This document shows, in pieces, positions 22,571 through 33,780 of a stretch of 64,000 nt of DNA. Positions within the stretch are counted from its first letter, which is position 1. Every line of letters starts with the position of its first letter. A program made the position numbers and the translations under genes. The notes under the pieces are model-generated. The model was not told the origin of the DNA. It made no database searches and saw only the letters and a program-made list of their open reading frames with translations. This stretch comes from Phycomyces blakesleeanus NRRL 1555(-) (lineage: Eukaryota; Mucoromycota; Mucoromycetes; Mucorales; Phycomycetaceae), in contig NW_017265135.1 in the NCBI RefSeq assembly GCF_001638985.1, positions 3,061,545-3,125,544 on the forward strand, written 5' to 3'.

Positions 22571-23608
22571 ATGACTCCAACTGTTCGCCCGCAGCATCCT
22601 ACTACTGGCCATCAGCCAATTCCTCGTATATTGCCAACTCCATTGAAGGTCCCGGATGATTGGAAACCACCCGTCTTATTACGTCAGGATGCCTTTCAAT
22701 TAGAATGCGATTTGGAGGAATCGGGATTGTTTGAAGCGATTGCTAATGGAACCTACAATGAATTTGGACACGACCTTGACTCGGACAGCCTTTCGATTTC
22801 GACCCAGCAAAGTCTGAATGGAAGATCAAGGTGTCGCCTTTGTCGGAAGATCAGTAATCCCAGTACGATGCGTTATGTTTCCCCTACTCAGAGTCTAACA
22901 CCTCGGTGAGTAATAAAAAGAAAAGAAAATACTAATAACAATAATAACAATAACAATAATAATAGTAATATATAGATTGAATGGCACACACCACAATAAA
23001 AAAAAAAAGAACAATATAAATAAAATGAGCACGTTTGATTAACACTTTCTTAGAGGTTATTACGTTGATGATCGTTGTCTTCGGTACCTGATCCACAGTG
23101 TTCATTCATTGCCTTTACGAGATTCTCAAATGCAACAGAATCAGCAAAGTTACCAGCAACAGCAGCAGCAAGAAAATAAACGGGAGCAAGAACGAAAGAC
23201 AAAAAGGCACAGTGGACTGCGGTGGATGTTTGTAGGCGGAATCACATTGGCTGTATATACATGCTATCTTGTTCACGATTGCACCACGATGCGAGTTGTG
23301 GCCCCTTCAGAACTGGGATCACCTACTTCTACAGGAAGACCAGCACCAGACTATGTTTGGATTCCGGTAAGATGATGAAATATTGCATTGCGCTTTATTA
23401 ATTTATTATCTAAATTGAATACAAACATTACGATGATATATATTTAAATATATTTATATAGATACCAGACAAGGCGTGCTACAAGTCCAGTTTGGCCGGA
23501 AGATTTTTATCGTTTATCTTCTCTACCCAGTCTTTTGTAATGTTAATTATACTTGGTATGGCATTTCTGTATGTCCAAGTCGTTGTTCGTCACCGACGCA
23601 TTTTTTGA
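22571..23608 (+). CDS. Unknown membrane protein with two predicted TM segments
   Basis: Three exons (22,571-22,905; 23,054-23,366; 23,462-23,608) join cleanly in frame to 264 residues. The N-terminal part is Pro-rich, then acidic. A CRLC pair followed by RKISNPSTMRYVSPTQSLTP spans the first splice junction and leads into GYYVDDRCLRYLIHSVHSLP. A Gln-rich, then Lys/Arg-rich segment precedes TM1 (LRWMFVGGITLAVYTCYLVH). TM2 lies near the C-terminus (FVMLIILGMAFLYVQVVV) and ends in a short basic tail (RHRRIF). No family recognised. The clean splice sites and conserved-looking segments argue that it is a real gene. Confidence 0.72.
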
Positions 23609-24020
23609 ATACTTTCAAAGAGACCAACCAAAAAAAAAGAAAAGAAGAAGAACATGAAAGAAAGACAAGGTCAAATGAGAAAGATAAAGAAAAGTTCATT
23701 CCTCCCTTCCTTTCCCCCCTTTTTTTACTTTCTTTTCTTAGTAATCTTCTTTTTGATTTAAATACGTTTTGGTAGTAATTGAAAAAAAAAATGGCAACTG
23801 GTGTATATTTTTTTCTCTTAAAGAAATTCTTTAGATATTATTTTCATATGTATACCCACACTTATCATTTCACACACACACACAGTATACTCACCCACTC
23901 ACTAAGATACATAATCACTCACACACAAACACAAACACCTTGTTAATTTCAACCCATTTTTGATTTTAATTTTTTTTTTAAAAAAAAAGAAAAATAATAA
24001 ATTGTTATGATAATAAATTG

Positions 24021-24034
24021 GTTACCATGGAAAC
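24021..24034. promoter_or_regulatory. X-box-like palindrome (RFX-type site)
   Basis: GTTACCATGGAAAC matches the X-box form GTTNCCATGGNAAC bound by RFX-family winged-helix factors (Crt1/Sak1-type in fungi). It is a 13-of-14 palindrome lying 61 bp left of a second site. No gene start is obvious nearby, so the target is unknown. Confidence 0.55.
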
Positions 24035-24094
24035 GTTTCTTTTTTTCTTTTTCTTTTGGTTATAAAAATAAAGTTGTGTTTTGTTGTGGAGACG

Positions 24095-24108
24095 GTTTCC
24101 ATGGAAAC
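24095..24108. promoter_or_regulatory. Perfect X-box palindrome (RFX-type site)
   Basis: GTTTCCATGGAAAC is a perfect 14-bp palindrome matching the RFX X-box form. It is 74 bp from the first site, centre to centre (about seven helical turns). A weaker third copy (GTCACCATGGAAAA) lies at about 24,342. Confidence 0.6.
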
Positions 24109-24767
24109 AAGAATAATAATATAAAATGAAAGCGTCTGAAGCTATTGGCTGAAACAGTATACTTTATATGCCCGCTCTACTTTCTATTTTATTTTTTTCC
24201 TTTTTGTAATGAAACGGAGGTGAATGAAATGAACTAAACAACAAGGTACACGAGCCAAAAAAAAAGGACATTGTAATTAGGGCCTTTTTTATATATAAAT
24301 GTATGTATACTCTGTTTGTTTGATTTACTAACTTATACTTGTCACCATGGAAAAACACGTACACACGTACACACGTATACACACATATACATATAAACAC
24401 ATAAACATATAAACACACACATATATATAGTTGATCTTCATTTATGATACGTTGGTGTTCATGAAATTTAGACTTTTTTTTTTGGTTTTTCTGTCTCTTT
24501 ACTTGTGACAAAATAACCTCGAATAGCTGAGTTTACAACACAACGTGGCCCTCGATGTATCATTAATAAATCTACGCACTAATGTCTTTTCATTGATTGA
24601 TTGATTTTTATATATATATGTATATACATCGATTGATCGATTGATCGAATGTTTGATTGTAAAGGGCAGTCAATAGACAAGTCATTGTACCGTTGTACTG
24701 TTATCGATCCAATGAGATATTGAAAAATACCATGCCGGAAGGGTGGCCAGGAATGGGATGGTGTGTA

Positions 24768-27700
24768 CACCACCAGAGATTTTTGTTATCATTTTGGGTG
24801 AAAATTGGCACCTAAGCAATATGATTGGCTTAGAGGCCAAAATATTGTAATTTGTTTTCGTACTCAATTTTTTTCATCCGAATAAAGGATAAAATTAAGT
24901 TCAGTACTACTTGTGGGCTTTTAAAGTAAGAAAAAAAACTGTTAGGGAAGTCAGAAAGTGTTCAAGTGAGACAAAGGATTTATTAAGGAAAGTTGGGGGT
25001 TGGTTTGAGTAACCAAAAAATGACTTCACAGAAATTACGCAAAAAAATTGATGTTGAGAAGAAGAAAACAGAAGGTTCAAATAATAATTATAATAATAAT
25101 AAAGAAGTAGCATCATTTTATTCATCAAAAAGAATATTATTGAAAATGAACCAGTAGGAACCGAACTTGCTCAAATTTACAATGTAAAATGGGTTGCGGA
25201 AAATGTGCAAATCTAACTTACAAACGAGATTCATGTTAGCAACATCAGAATGCTCACCTGTCATTACAGCCTTGGCATAGTTATTGTTTCTGTCATTATC
25301 CGTACGAGGAACAATGCTAAGAAACTTAACAACAGAGCCTGAGACAAGTCCTATACGAGGGCGAGAGATTGGATCATCTTTAAAAACAAACGCGCCAAAA
25401 CTGTTGTTTTGGACGGCGTCATCTTCAATATCTCCAGTGTCGTTGTTGTCCTTTAGCTCTCTCGAGCCGCCAAAGAAGGTGTAATAGAACAAAGATTCAT
25501 TGTTGTCCTTAATGAACCTCTCTATTCCAGTTCCAGACTTCTCTCGGTTGCCAGAGCTATTAATCCACGACCCGCCGTCAATTACATGTTGCAATGCTAC
25601 CTGCTTTGCAAACTTTAGGCAAACATCCCTGGAAGTGTTTTGGCGATTCGTATGAAACAGATGTTCGCGAATGTGCTTATTGAACTGTTCGCCCTTTTCT
25701 GTTTCATAATTGAGGGCTGGGCCAAAACGAATTATATCTTCCTTGAGATGTGTCAAGTAATGAACTTTCGGCTTGGTGCAATATGCCTTGTGGAGCTCGT
25801 TCTTGGTTCCTTTATCGTAGTCAAATAATGCTCTGATCAAGCGCTTCACTGCATTATCTACTCTGATAATATAGTTATCAAAGTCTGATGTCACCTGACG
25901 AACGAATACCAGAGAACACAATCGGCCAAGTTCAACAAAGCATGGTATTACAAGGTCTAGCTCATGATTTCCAGAGAATTCTGTAATCAGAATTACAGGA
26001 AGTATTTGAAGCAGAACCTTGAAATCTCTACCGAGGAATGAACCACTATGTCTCAAGTTTCGGGTGAACTTTCTTGATAGACCAGTTGATCGCGTGTAAT
26101 CTGTCAAGAATTCTGAAAGTCTTGCTATTGTGGCTGTGTCATTCTTAAGCACGACCTTAACCAAGTCAATTACCATATACTTTGCAACACCAAGAAGTAT
26201 CGTGTGGAGGATTTCCACTGGTGTATCCTTTTCTGGATCAAACGACTGCAATTCTAATAAGCGGCCAGTCGAACGATCTCTAAAGCTTATCTCGTTTGCA
26301 GGCGTGTTCATTCCAATTTTCGGAGCATTTGGGATCTCAGTGTCTCTGCCAGGTGACGAGTTTGCAAGAACATAGTGCTCTCGAGTTCGTCTCTCATGGC
26401 ACTCACAGAAGTAGGACAAGTCCTTCACAAAGTCTTTTGCACGTCTAAGTTCGATGTAGCATCTTCTGCAAGGAAATGTGGTGGCCGGCCCAAGCAATCC
26501 GCAAAGTTCCGAATGACATGGCGTGTCAGCCTCAATCCAAAGGATGGGAGCAACAACCAGAACATACTCATTGTCTTCAGCGGAGAACATTTTTACACCT
26601 TTCTCGAGTTTCTTAAAGTCATCAACGATTGCTGGCAGAAGAGACATACCATTTGCACCATCTTTCTTAGGGATTGTAGAAAGAAACTGGATGTTTGCTA
26701 TCGAATTTCGATCCTTAAAAGGCAAGGCAGCGCATCTCATTAACCAGCTTTCAAACGGATTGTACTGCTTTGAACGATTGCCGGAAGTGTCGTCTGTAAA
26801 AAGGATGATTGAAACAATCCTAACTTTGTAAAACACTGCATCGCGATCTACATTACCGGGCAAAACAGAAAGAGGCATAGGCTTCTTCATTGGATGAACT
26901 CCAAAAAGAAGAAAGTCATGAGCAGGACTCAATCTGGTAAGGCTACTTGAGATACTGTAGTAGTGATCTCTTTCAACAGGAGTGGTGTCAACGTGAGAGA
27001 TCTGCTCTACTCTAAGATCGGTAACAGCAACCTCAACGCCATAGCATACAATCGAAATCGCTCTGACCAGATACCCTCTCGCAAAAATGTTTTTATTTGC
27101 CGTGTGGAACGATTCAACCAAAAAGCGGATGCTGCAATCGTTTGTCTTCAAGTAAACGATGTTTCCAAACCAGACATCTATACCATTTACAGTGTGCATA
27201 GGCTGCTGAAAGAGATGGTGGGTTCTCCACTTTTCACCTTGTTCCAAACAGATCGATTGGTTTGGGGTACGATCGGGCATGGACGAGATCAACTTGGATT
27301 TCTTTGGGTTTGCCATAAGAAATCTCAAGTGGTCGGACGGAAGGTTAATGTGGGCGAATGCGTTCCCGTTTGATCCAGGTACTGATATTCTTTGTGAAGG
27401 AAAGACAGGCATCTTGGACTTCTTTCTTGCCTGATAATTTAAAAGAGCATCCAAACGAGGTAACTTAAATGTTCTTCCTATGGGAGTTTCTTGCTGGATC
27501 TTAATGATCAAGTTCATCGCAAGCAGTATCTTCTTCAACATTCGCTGGGAGATCATGTCATTATCCCCATCGATAAAAGCGAAAAGGATCATGGTTTGAA
27601 GATCGCGAAAAGGATAACAGCTTGTAGGGTCATTTACAGCGCCAATTGTCTCAAAGACTTCTTCCGGGATCTCAGAGTCATCATCGGTCATTGATACCTC

Positions 27701-29141
27701 ATCAGCAGCAGCAGCAGAAGAAAACATGTCAGAGAACGCGTTGAAAACTGGATTACTGTTCATTTCAATATCAAAGAAATTATCGACAATATCGTTTTCC
27801 TCGTCTACAATGTTGTCTTCTTCATCCCCGATACTGGAGGAGTCATCTTCGTCACTCGAGTAATCAAATGCATTAGCATCCGGAATAGTGTTCTCGACTA
27901 TCAATTCGGCCTGCTCGGGTTCGTCGAGTACAGTATTGGTTGCCATTTGATTACTTATATGGTGAACCTTCGAATGCCTTTTCAGTAACCAAGGCTTTTC
28001 GAACTCTTTTTCGCATTCAGAGCAGGTAAAAACACCTGAATTGATGCTAAAGTTAAGTTCGCCTTGCCTTTTAGGGGGGCGAGTCTTAACGATTTTATAT
28101 GTTTCTTGTCTTGTATTCTTTTGCATAATAGTAAATTGATTGTAAAAACAAAGGGGGGAAAATGACTTTGCGAAAATAATTGAATTTATAAAATGTGGAA
28201 AGATCGATATTTAATGTCAGCGGACCAATTAGAATTTTTTTTACTTCTTTTCTTTTAAGAAAATATCGCGTGTTTTTGTCTTCTTTTTCATTTTACTTTT
28301 CCACAAAATATTTATTATTTGCATGAGCTTCCATTTGTAAGATATTCCAGTATACTTATAGTATTTATAGAAGCAGAATTTTGCTTAAAGACCGTAAGCT
28401 CAAAGGTATTTATGCTATCAAAGTTTTTTATGTCATTGTGTTTATTAATCATACAATTCTAGTTTATAAATTAGTTTTTCATCATCTCGGTAAATCAATA
28501 AAGAGGTAATAACTACATGTTCCTCTTACAAAGCAACAGAAGACTAACTATTTACTCCTCACTTGCAGAGATTTGGCTGCCTTTTATTGCAAATGCCTTA
28601 ATAGAGTCAAAGGTAAAATTCTGTTAAATATATATAACTAAGTTTAATTACTAATTATTAGTTCTTCTGCTTTAGCTTTTCTCGAAATTCAAATCTTTAT
28701 GCTCTTTGGGTTTATTGGAATTTCTGGCACCGGGTCTCTTGGATTAGCTAGACATAGTAGTTTGCAGCAAACCGATCACGTAATTTACAGGCATAAGTAC
28801 AAACAGTTATACTACTAGTGTTTCTAGTGGTACGAATATACTGGTGTGCTACTGCCTGTGGATTTTATGGTCCAGTCTAGCTTTTTTTTAGCCTAATTTT
28901 TTTCGAAATAAAAAATAAATTTTTTACAACCCAAAATTATTTGAAACAAATTAAAAATTTGAACCATTTTTGAAATTGTGCAGTACATTTTTTAATCGAA
29001 ATCTATTGGCCGAGAGTAGTCCCCCCATCCCCCCACTTTTCAGTCCCCCAAAAAAATGAATTTCCTGTTATGGGCAAAATTCGCCCCGTATACAAGAATC
29101 CTTTTAAGGAACAAGATTACACAAAAAAATCTGCTGTGGTG
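24768..29141 (-). mobile_element. DNA transposon, copy 2 (4.37 kb)
   Basis: Mirror of copy 1. The left terminus here is CACCACCAGAGATTTTTGTT (24,768). The right terminus ends CAAAAAAATCTGCTGTGGTG (29,141). The element is flanked by GTGTGTA on the left and TTGATAG on the right, with no obvious target duplication. It sits about 2 kb upstream of the SNT2 start codon, in the opposite transcriptional orientation. Confidence 0.72.
25118..28126 (-). CDS. Transposase-like protein with N-terminal C2H2 finger, copy 2
   Basis: Identical in translation to the ORF at 3,128-6,136 over all 1,002 residues: C2H2 finger (35-55), acidic region, candidate catalytic Asp residues (445/446 and 534), C-x2-C at 553-556 and the TPVEILHTILLG motif. 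Transcribed on the minus strand, away from SNT2. Complete identity means either a very recent transposition or duplication, or that one copy is an assembly duplicate of the other. Confidence 0.8.
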   Translation of the reverse strand: MQKNTRQETYKIVKTRPPKRQGELNFSINSGVFTCSECEKEFEKPWLLKRHSKVHHISNQMATNTVLDEPEQAELIVENTIPDANAFDYSSDEDDSSSIGDEEDNIVDEENDIVDNFFDIEMNSNPVFNAFSDMFSSAAAADEVSMTDDDSEIPEEVFETIGAVNDPTSCYPFRDLQTMILFAFIDGDNDMISQRMLKKILLAMNLIIKIQQETPIGRTFKLPRLDALLNYQARKKSKMPVFPSQRISVPGSNGNAFAHINLPSDHLRFLMANPKKSKLISSMPDRTPNQSICLEQGEKWRTHHLFQQPMHTVNGIDVWFGNIVYLKTNDCSIRFLVESFHTANKNIFARGYLVRAISIVCYGVEVAVTDLRVEQISHVDTTPVERDHYYSISSSLTRLSPAHDFLLFGVHPMKKPMPLSVLPGNVDRDAVFYKVRIVSIILFTDDTSGNRSKQYNPFESWLMRCAALPFKDRNSIANIQFLSTIPKKDGANGMSLLPAIVDDFKKLEKGVKMFSAEDNEYVLVVAPILWIEADTPCHSELCGLLGPATTFPCRRCYIELRRAKDFVKDLSYFCECHERRTREHYVLANSSPGRDTEIPNAPKIGMNTPANEISFRDRSTGRLLELQSFDPEKDTPVEILHTILLGVAKYMVIDLVKVVLKNDTATIARLSEFLTDYTRSTGLSRKFTRNLRHSGSFLGRDFKVLLQILPVILITEFSGNHELDLVIPCFVELGRLCSLVFVRQVTSDFDNYIIRVDNAVKRLIRALFDYDKGTKNELHKAYCTKPKVHYLTHLKEDIIRFGPALNYETEKGEQFNKHIREHLFHTNRQNTSRDVCLKFAKQVALQHVIDGGSWINSSGNREKSGTGIERFIKDNNESLFYYTFFGGSRELKDNNDTGDIEDDAVQNNSFGAFVFKDDPISRPRIGLVSGSVVKFLSIVPRTDNDRNNNYAKAVMTGEHSDVANMNLVCKLDLHIFRNPFYIVNLSKFGSYWFIFNNILFDE

Positions 29142-30377
29142 TTGATAGAATAATTTAGGCGGCGAACCAAAAGAAAAGAGTAAAAATTGATCAAGATATT
29201 TTCATTTATACACAATCTACATGAATTTTTACACTACAATAAAAAACAAGTAATTTGCAAGGTTGATTTACAAGCCTTATTTTTTTTTTTGATTTCTATG
29301 TAATTACTTGACAGACAATTAAGCATGTTTACAAATAATATTAATAATATAGTAATTATTACTGTATAAAAGTATTTGAGACTTTTGAGATAAAGATAGA
29401 GAGAAAGAGAGAGAGAGCGAAGAGGTGTAATTGATATTGAATTAAGTCTACATGATCATTTTGGTACTTTCATTTGATTCCATGATAATGTTATTAAAGA
29501 CTTACATAGACTACATAATCAATATGAAGATCTAAAAGAAGTACCAAGTGAATAACCATATATATATTTATATATTCTCTGTGAATAAAAATACAAAAAA
29601 AAAGGTTATTTTATTGCATTTGGCTTTACATGTGGTATACACCTCCTCAGTAATATATCAATATATGTGTGCGTGCCTATATATACAGACGTATATATAT
29701 AATACTTTTGGATAGCGAAGGGTACAAGATTCTTTTTTTTTTGGTTATCTGGTCTTTCAAATCCGACATTCTTTCAATTATTGGTCAGTAAAAAAGATAC
29801 AAAAGAGGGAGAACGAGAGCTACAGATTGTAGATATGTTAATGAGATATTTGAATATTAAATTCGAGCCTTTCTTTTTGAAAACTATATATATGAGGTTT
29901 ATACTCTACAAAAAAAAAGCAAGCCAATTATAGATAGCTTTCATACTTATATTAAGAGCAATAAATAATAAATAAAAAGAGCTTATAAGCAAATATACAC
30001 ATCTAATTTCATTATAAAGACTTAAAAATTTTAGGTCATTTTCATAGACTATATAAAATACAAACCGACAAAATGTTTAGCAGGGTATTCGAAATATAAA
30101 GGGAAGAAAAGAACGCAGGCAAATGTAGACTAATAAATTATAAAAAGAAGATGAAGGAAGATGTCAAAGGTTGATCATGTAATGGTCTTTGATGTCTTTA
30201 CGAAAGAAAGCAATTTTTGTATCTACTAAAGCCAAAGGTTATAGCAAACAGGGTCTTTTTTTTTCTTACCTCAAGTCAATCAAATAACCAAAATATCTCA
30301 TAGTAACCAAGTCATTTATATATATATATATATCTTTACATATATTTTGAATAAAAGGAAATACATACATACATACA

Positions 30378-30413
<36 letters not shown>

Positions 30414-31098
30414 TATATATCCCCTTGTTTTTCTTATTATTATTATTATTAGACATCTTGATTTGGCTTTGTGTACATTGGATGTGAGACTTGAATATAT
30501 ACTTCTTTGGATACATTAATAAGAAATGCAAGAAAAACGCAAACACAATAATATTCTTCGATCCTTCCAAGCCTTATTATTAAAGTATAGTAAAATTTAT
30601 ATCGAGTGCATATTTGCAAATTACTACAATTATATCACCATTATCATCAAGCCCCCCCCCCCCCCCCCCCCTCTCAATGTCAATCATACTCTTTTTATTT
30701 TAATTTTTATAATGTGAGTATTATTTCATTCATTATCTATTATTCACAGTTTAAATAGTTTTTATATATATATGTAAATGAATGTAAATGAATGTAAATG
30801 TAAATGTAAATTTACATGTAATTATATGAGTGTGTGCGTGGGAGTATAAGCGTTAATGTGAGTGTGAGCACAAATGTATATATCTGTATATCTGTATATC
30901 TTCTATGGCTAATAAGCAAGCACAAATAAGCGCACCTAGGCCTTTCAAAAGGGGAAGGCAAAGGTGGGTTGATCGGATTCTAAATGTCCCAGTATTTTCT
31001 CTCGTTCTCTGTATATAAGCTTGCCTAAATTTTCTTAATTTTTTATTTTCCCTTCTTTTTTTTTTTGGTCTTAAAAACTTCTCCTCATCACCATCACC
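29142..31098. other. SNT2 upstream region
   Basis: Clean version of the flank also seen at the left end of the window. Contains a long (CATA)n tract at 30,364-30,407, the 20-nt C run at 30,652-30,671, GTAAAT/GAAT repeats at 30,774-30,812 and a T-rich stretch just before the SNT2 start. No gene seen. Confidence 0.6.
30652..30671. repeat. 20-nt poly-C run
   Basis: Uninterrupted run of 20 C, mirror of the G run at 583-602. It is the exact border beyond which the left-arm copy becomes error-rich. Confidence 0.95.
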
Positions 31099-33718
31099 AT
31101 GGCCACACCTCATCCCATTGCAGAAATGAGGCAGGCTCTTCTTTCCGATGGAACCGTAGTCCGGGTTAATGGTAAGCATTTTTTATTATTGGTGGTTGGA
31201 TTTGACAAGAAAAATGTATTAAATATTTTATTATTATTTCTCTCTCTCTCTTATGTCTTTGTCTCTGTTTCTAACTTGTCCTATTTTTTTAAAAAAATAA
31301 ATTAAAAAAATAAATAAAGACCATGTCTTCCTGGCGTCGGAGCACTTGGGTGAGCCCTATCATGTCGGGCGTATCATGGAGTTTCCGGTTGTTGTGGCGG
31401 GCAAGGGGCAGCAAGCTCGAATTGCCTGGTTCAATCGACCAAAGGATGTGGTGAATCGAAAGCACCATGATCCTCGACTCTTGTTCGCCACCATGCAGTC
31501 AGATCTCAACCCAGTGAGTGCAATCCGAGGCAAGTGTACGGTCACCCATAAGCACTACATTGGAAAGGAAGGACTGGAAATGTATCGATCATTGGAGGAT
31601 CATTTTTATTTCCATCGTCTCTACGATCGGTACATGCAAAGAATGTACGAAGTCGTAGCATGTGAGGCCGTACAGAACGTACCTCTGGCAATCCAGACTG
31701 CCTTAAGAGAACGGTATCAGTTTGTTGTTGTGGAGCAAGCTATTGCAGATGACTTGATAGTCGACCGATGTAACTGCTGTATGTGTGACGAGTGGTGTGC
31801 GAGGTAAATGTTCATGATTCTCCTCCCCCTCCTCTCTCCTCCCTCCCCCTCTATCTCTCTATTTCACACCATCTCTATCTCTCTATTTCACACCATCTCT
31901 TTCTGTCTCTTTACATATCTTCATCGCTATATCTTCTTTATACATTCGCATACCTACATACCTACATCCCTACATTAAATTTCTACATAAATATTGCTCT
32001 CTATAAAAGAAAGAAAAAAGAATAGAGAATAAGAAAAGATCAAAAACCCCCAACGACAACAACAACAACAAACAACAACAAAATCCCCCTTCTCTTTTAG
32101 AGGTTGTTGGTTTAATGATGATGAAGATGAAGAAGATGATAAATAGACATTTGCTTTTCTTTGTTTTCAAAAATTATAACAATTATATATATATATTCAC
32201 ATTTTTGTTTGTATTCTCATCAGTGCCAAGTCGGTCAAATGTGCAGCATGTTTAAAAAGTTACCATATGTCTTGTCTCAATCCTCCTCTTCTTCGAAAGC
32301 CTTCCAAAGGCTTTGCCTGGCAGTGCGCCTCGTGTACTAGAGAAGAGCTCCTGGGAGGCTCATCCCAGAACACGTCCACTCCGTCTGAGAGTGACAGCAG
32401 TTCGAATAGCTCAAAGCCTGTTTCCTCCTCTCGTCCTAAACGACAAACCCGCACTGCCACGCGTGCAAATGTCACAAAAACAACCCAAAAACAGATCAAG
32501 AAAAGGGTCGCGCCTACAGAACCTAGACACACACCAAAAGGTAGAGTACCCCAGTCAAAATAGATATTACAAATAAATAGAAAAGAAAAAGGGATTTTGT
32601 TTTTTTTTGTTAAAAGATAGATAGTTAGATAAATACCTAAATACATAAAATAAAGAAATAAAATAAAATAAATAAAGACATAAGAAGAAGAAAAAGGTCA
32701 ATGTATCTATCTTTGACTGTGCGAGTGAGTATGAGTATGAGTATGAGTATGAGTATGAGTGAGTGTGAGTGTGAGCGAAGTGATAGTGAGAGTACATAGT
32801 GTTAATATCTATCGTATACATGTCCTCATTGATCAATACATGATTGATTCAAATCTATCTTCTTTAATTAGCACCAGAAGAAATGACAATGACTGCAATG
32901 TGGCCATTCCGTTACTTCAACATGAGCACCCAACTCCTGGATATTGAATGTACGCCGAATCTGCCCATTTTATTTACTATTTACTATTTACTATTTACTA
33001 TTCATTTTAATTTTCTACATCTTTCTTTCTCTCTCTCTTTTGTATATATATACATTATTTATATACATATGCTTTGCAGTCACATCTAACACCATTAATA
33101 CTATCAAATGTAGCCAACAACAACTGCTATCCACATGCGAAGAGTCGTATAGGAGCAAAATACCAGGCTGATACCCCTGATTTTAAGTTGGAAGAGGCCT
33201 TGGCCATTGTCGACCAAAGTCGGTCTTCTACACCCCTGACAACAGAAGAGATTTCCCAGGAATCATTTGGCAAAGTTCAAAAACGCAGGTACAATAAGCG
33301 GGTCGGTCGACCCATAAAACGACGTTCAGGTATGTCATTTATTTGTGTACATATATATATATACATATCACTTCATTTCACAGTGTGGATTTGTGTATGT
33401 AAACATGCATACACACGCACATATAAACATATAAGCATAAAGCATATTCATTTATAAATAATAATATTGACATTAGCATTAGCATTATAATTATTAAGAA
33501 TAACAATCATAATATTAACTTATTACAAAATAATGATAATAATTATGCTTTTTTTTCTTATAAAAATAACAATAATAACCAGCTACTAGCCCTAATCCTT
33601 CCAAGGAACCAGAACAGGAAGAAGTCGAAGAAGAGAATGCCCCTATAGCTCGTGGAACAGACGCCACATTGAGTCCAATGTTTAGACGTACGCAATGGAC
33701 AGATGATACCCAAGGTAT

Positions 33719-33780
<62 letters not shown>

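Larger units (their letters stand above)
23609..24767. other. Intergenic region with X-box palindromes
   Basis: About 1.2 kb between the unknown membrane-protein gene and transposon copy 2. Contains the paired X-box-like palindromes listed separately, (AC)n tracts near 23,870 and 24,355-24,425 and TTGATTGA repeats at 24,594-24,655. The ORFs here are short and repeat-driven; no gene supported. Confidence 0.5.
24768..31253 (-). repeat. Right arm of large inverted repeat
   Basis: Inverted copy of 1-6,486. The match is clean over 24,768-30,651 and corrupted on the left-arm side over 30,652-31,253. It contains transposon copy 2, its outer flank, and the SNT2 promoter, exon 1 and part of intron 1. 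Because a single-copy host gene start lies inside the repeat, the duplication is larger than the transposon. Confidence 0.92.

Noticed and set aside
24164..24511. 115-codon minus-strand ORF near transposon copy 2
   Set aside because: Composition follows AC/TA microsatellites; no domain-like sequence and no splice context.
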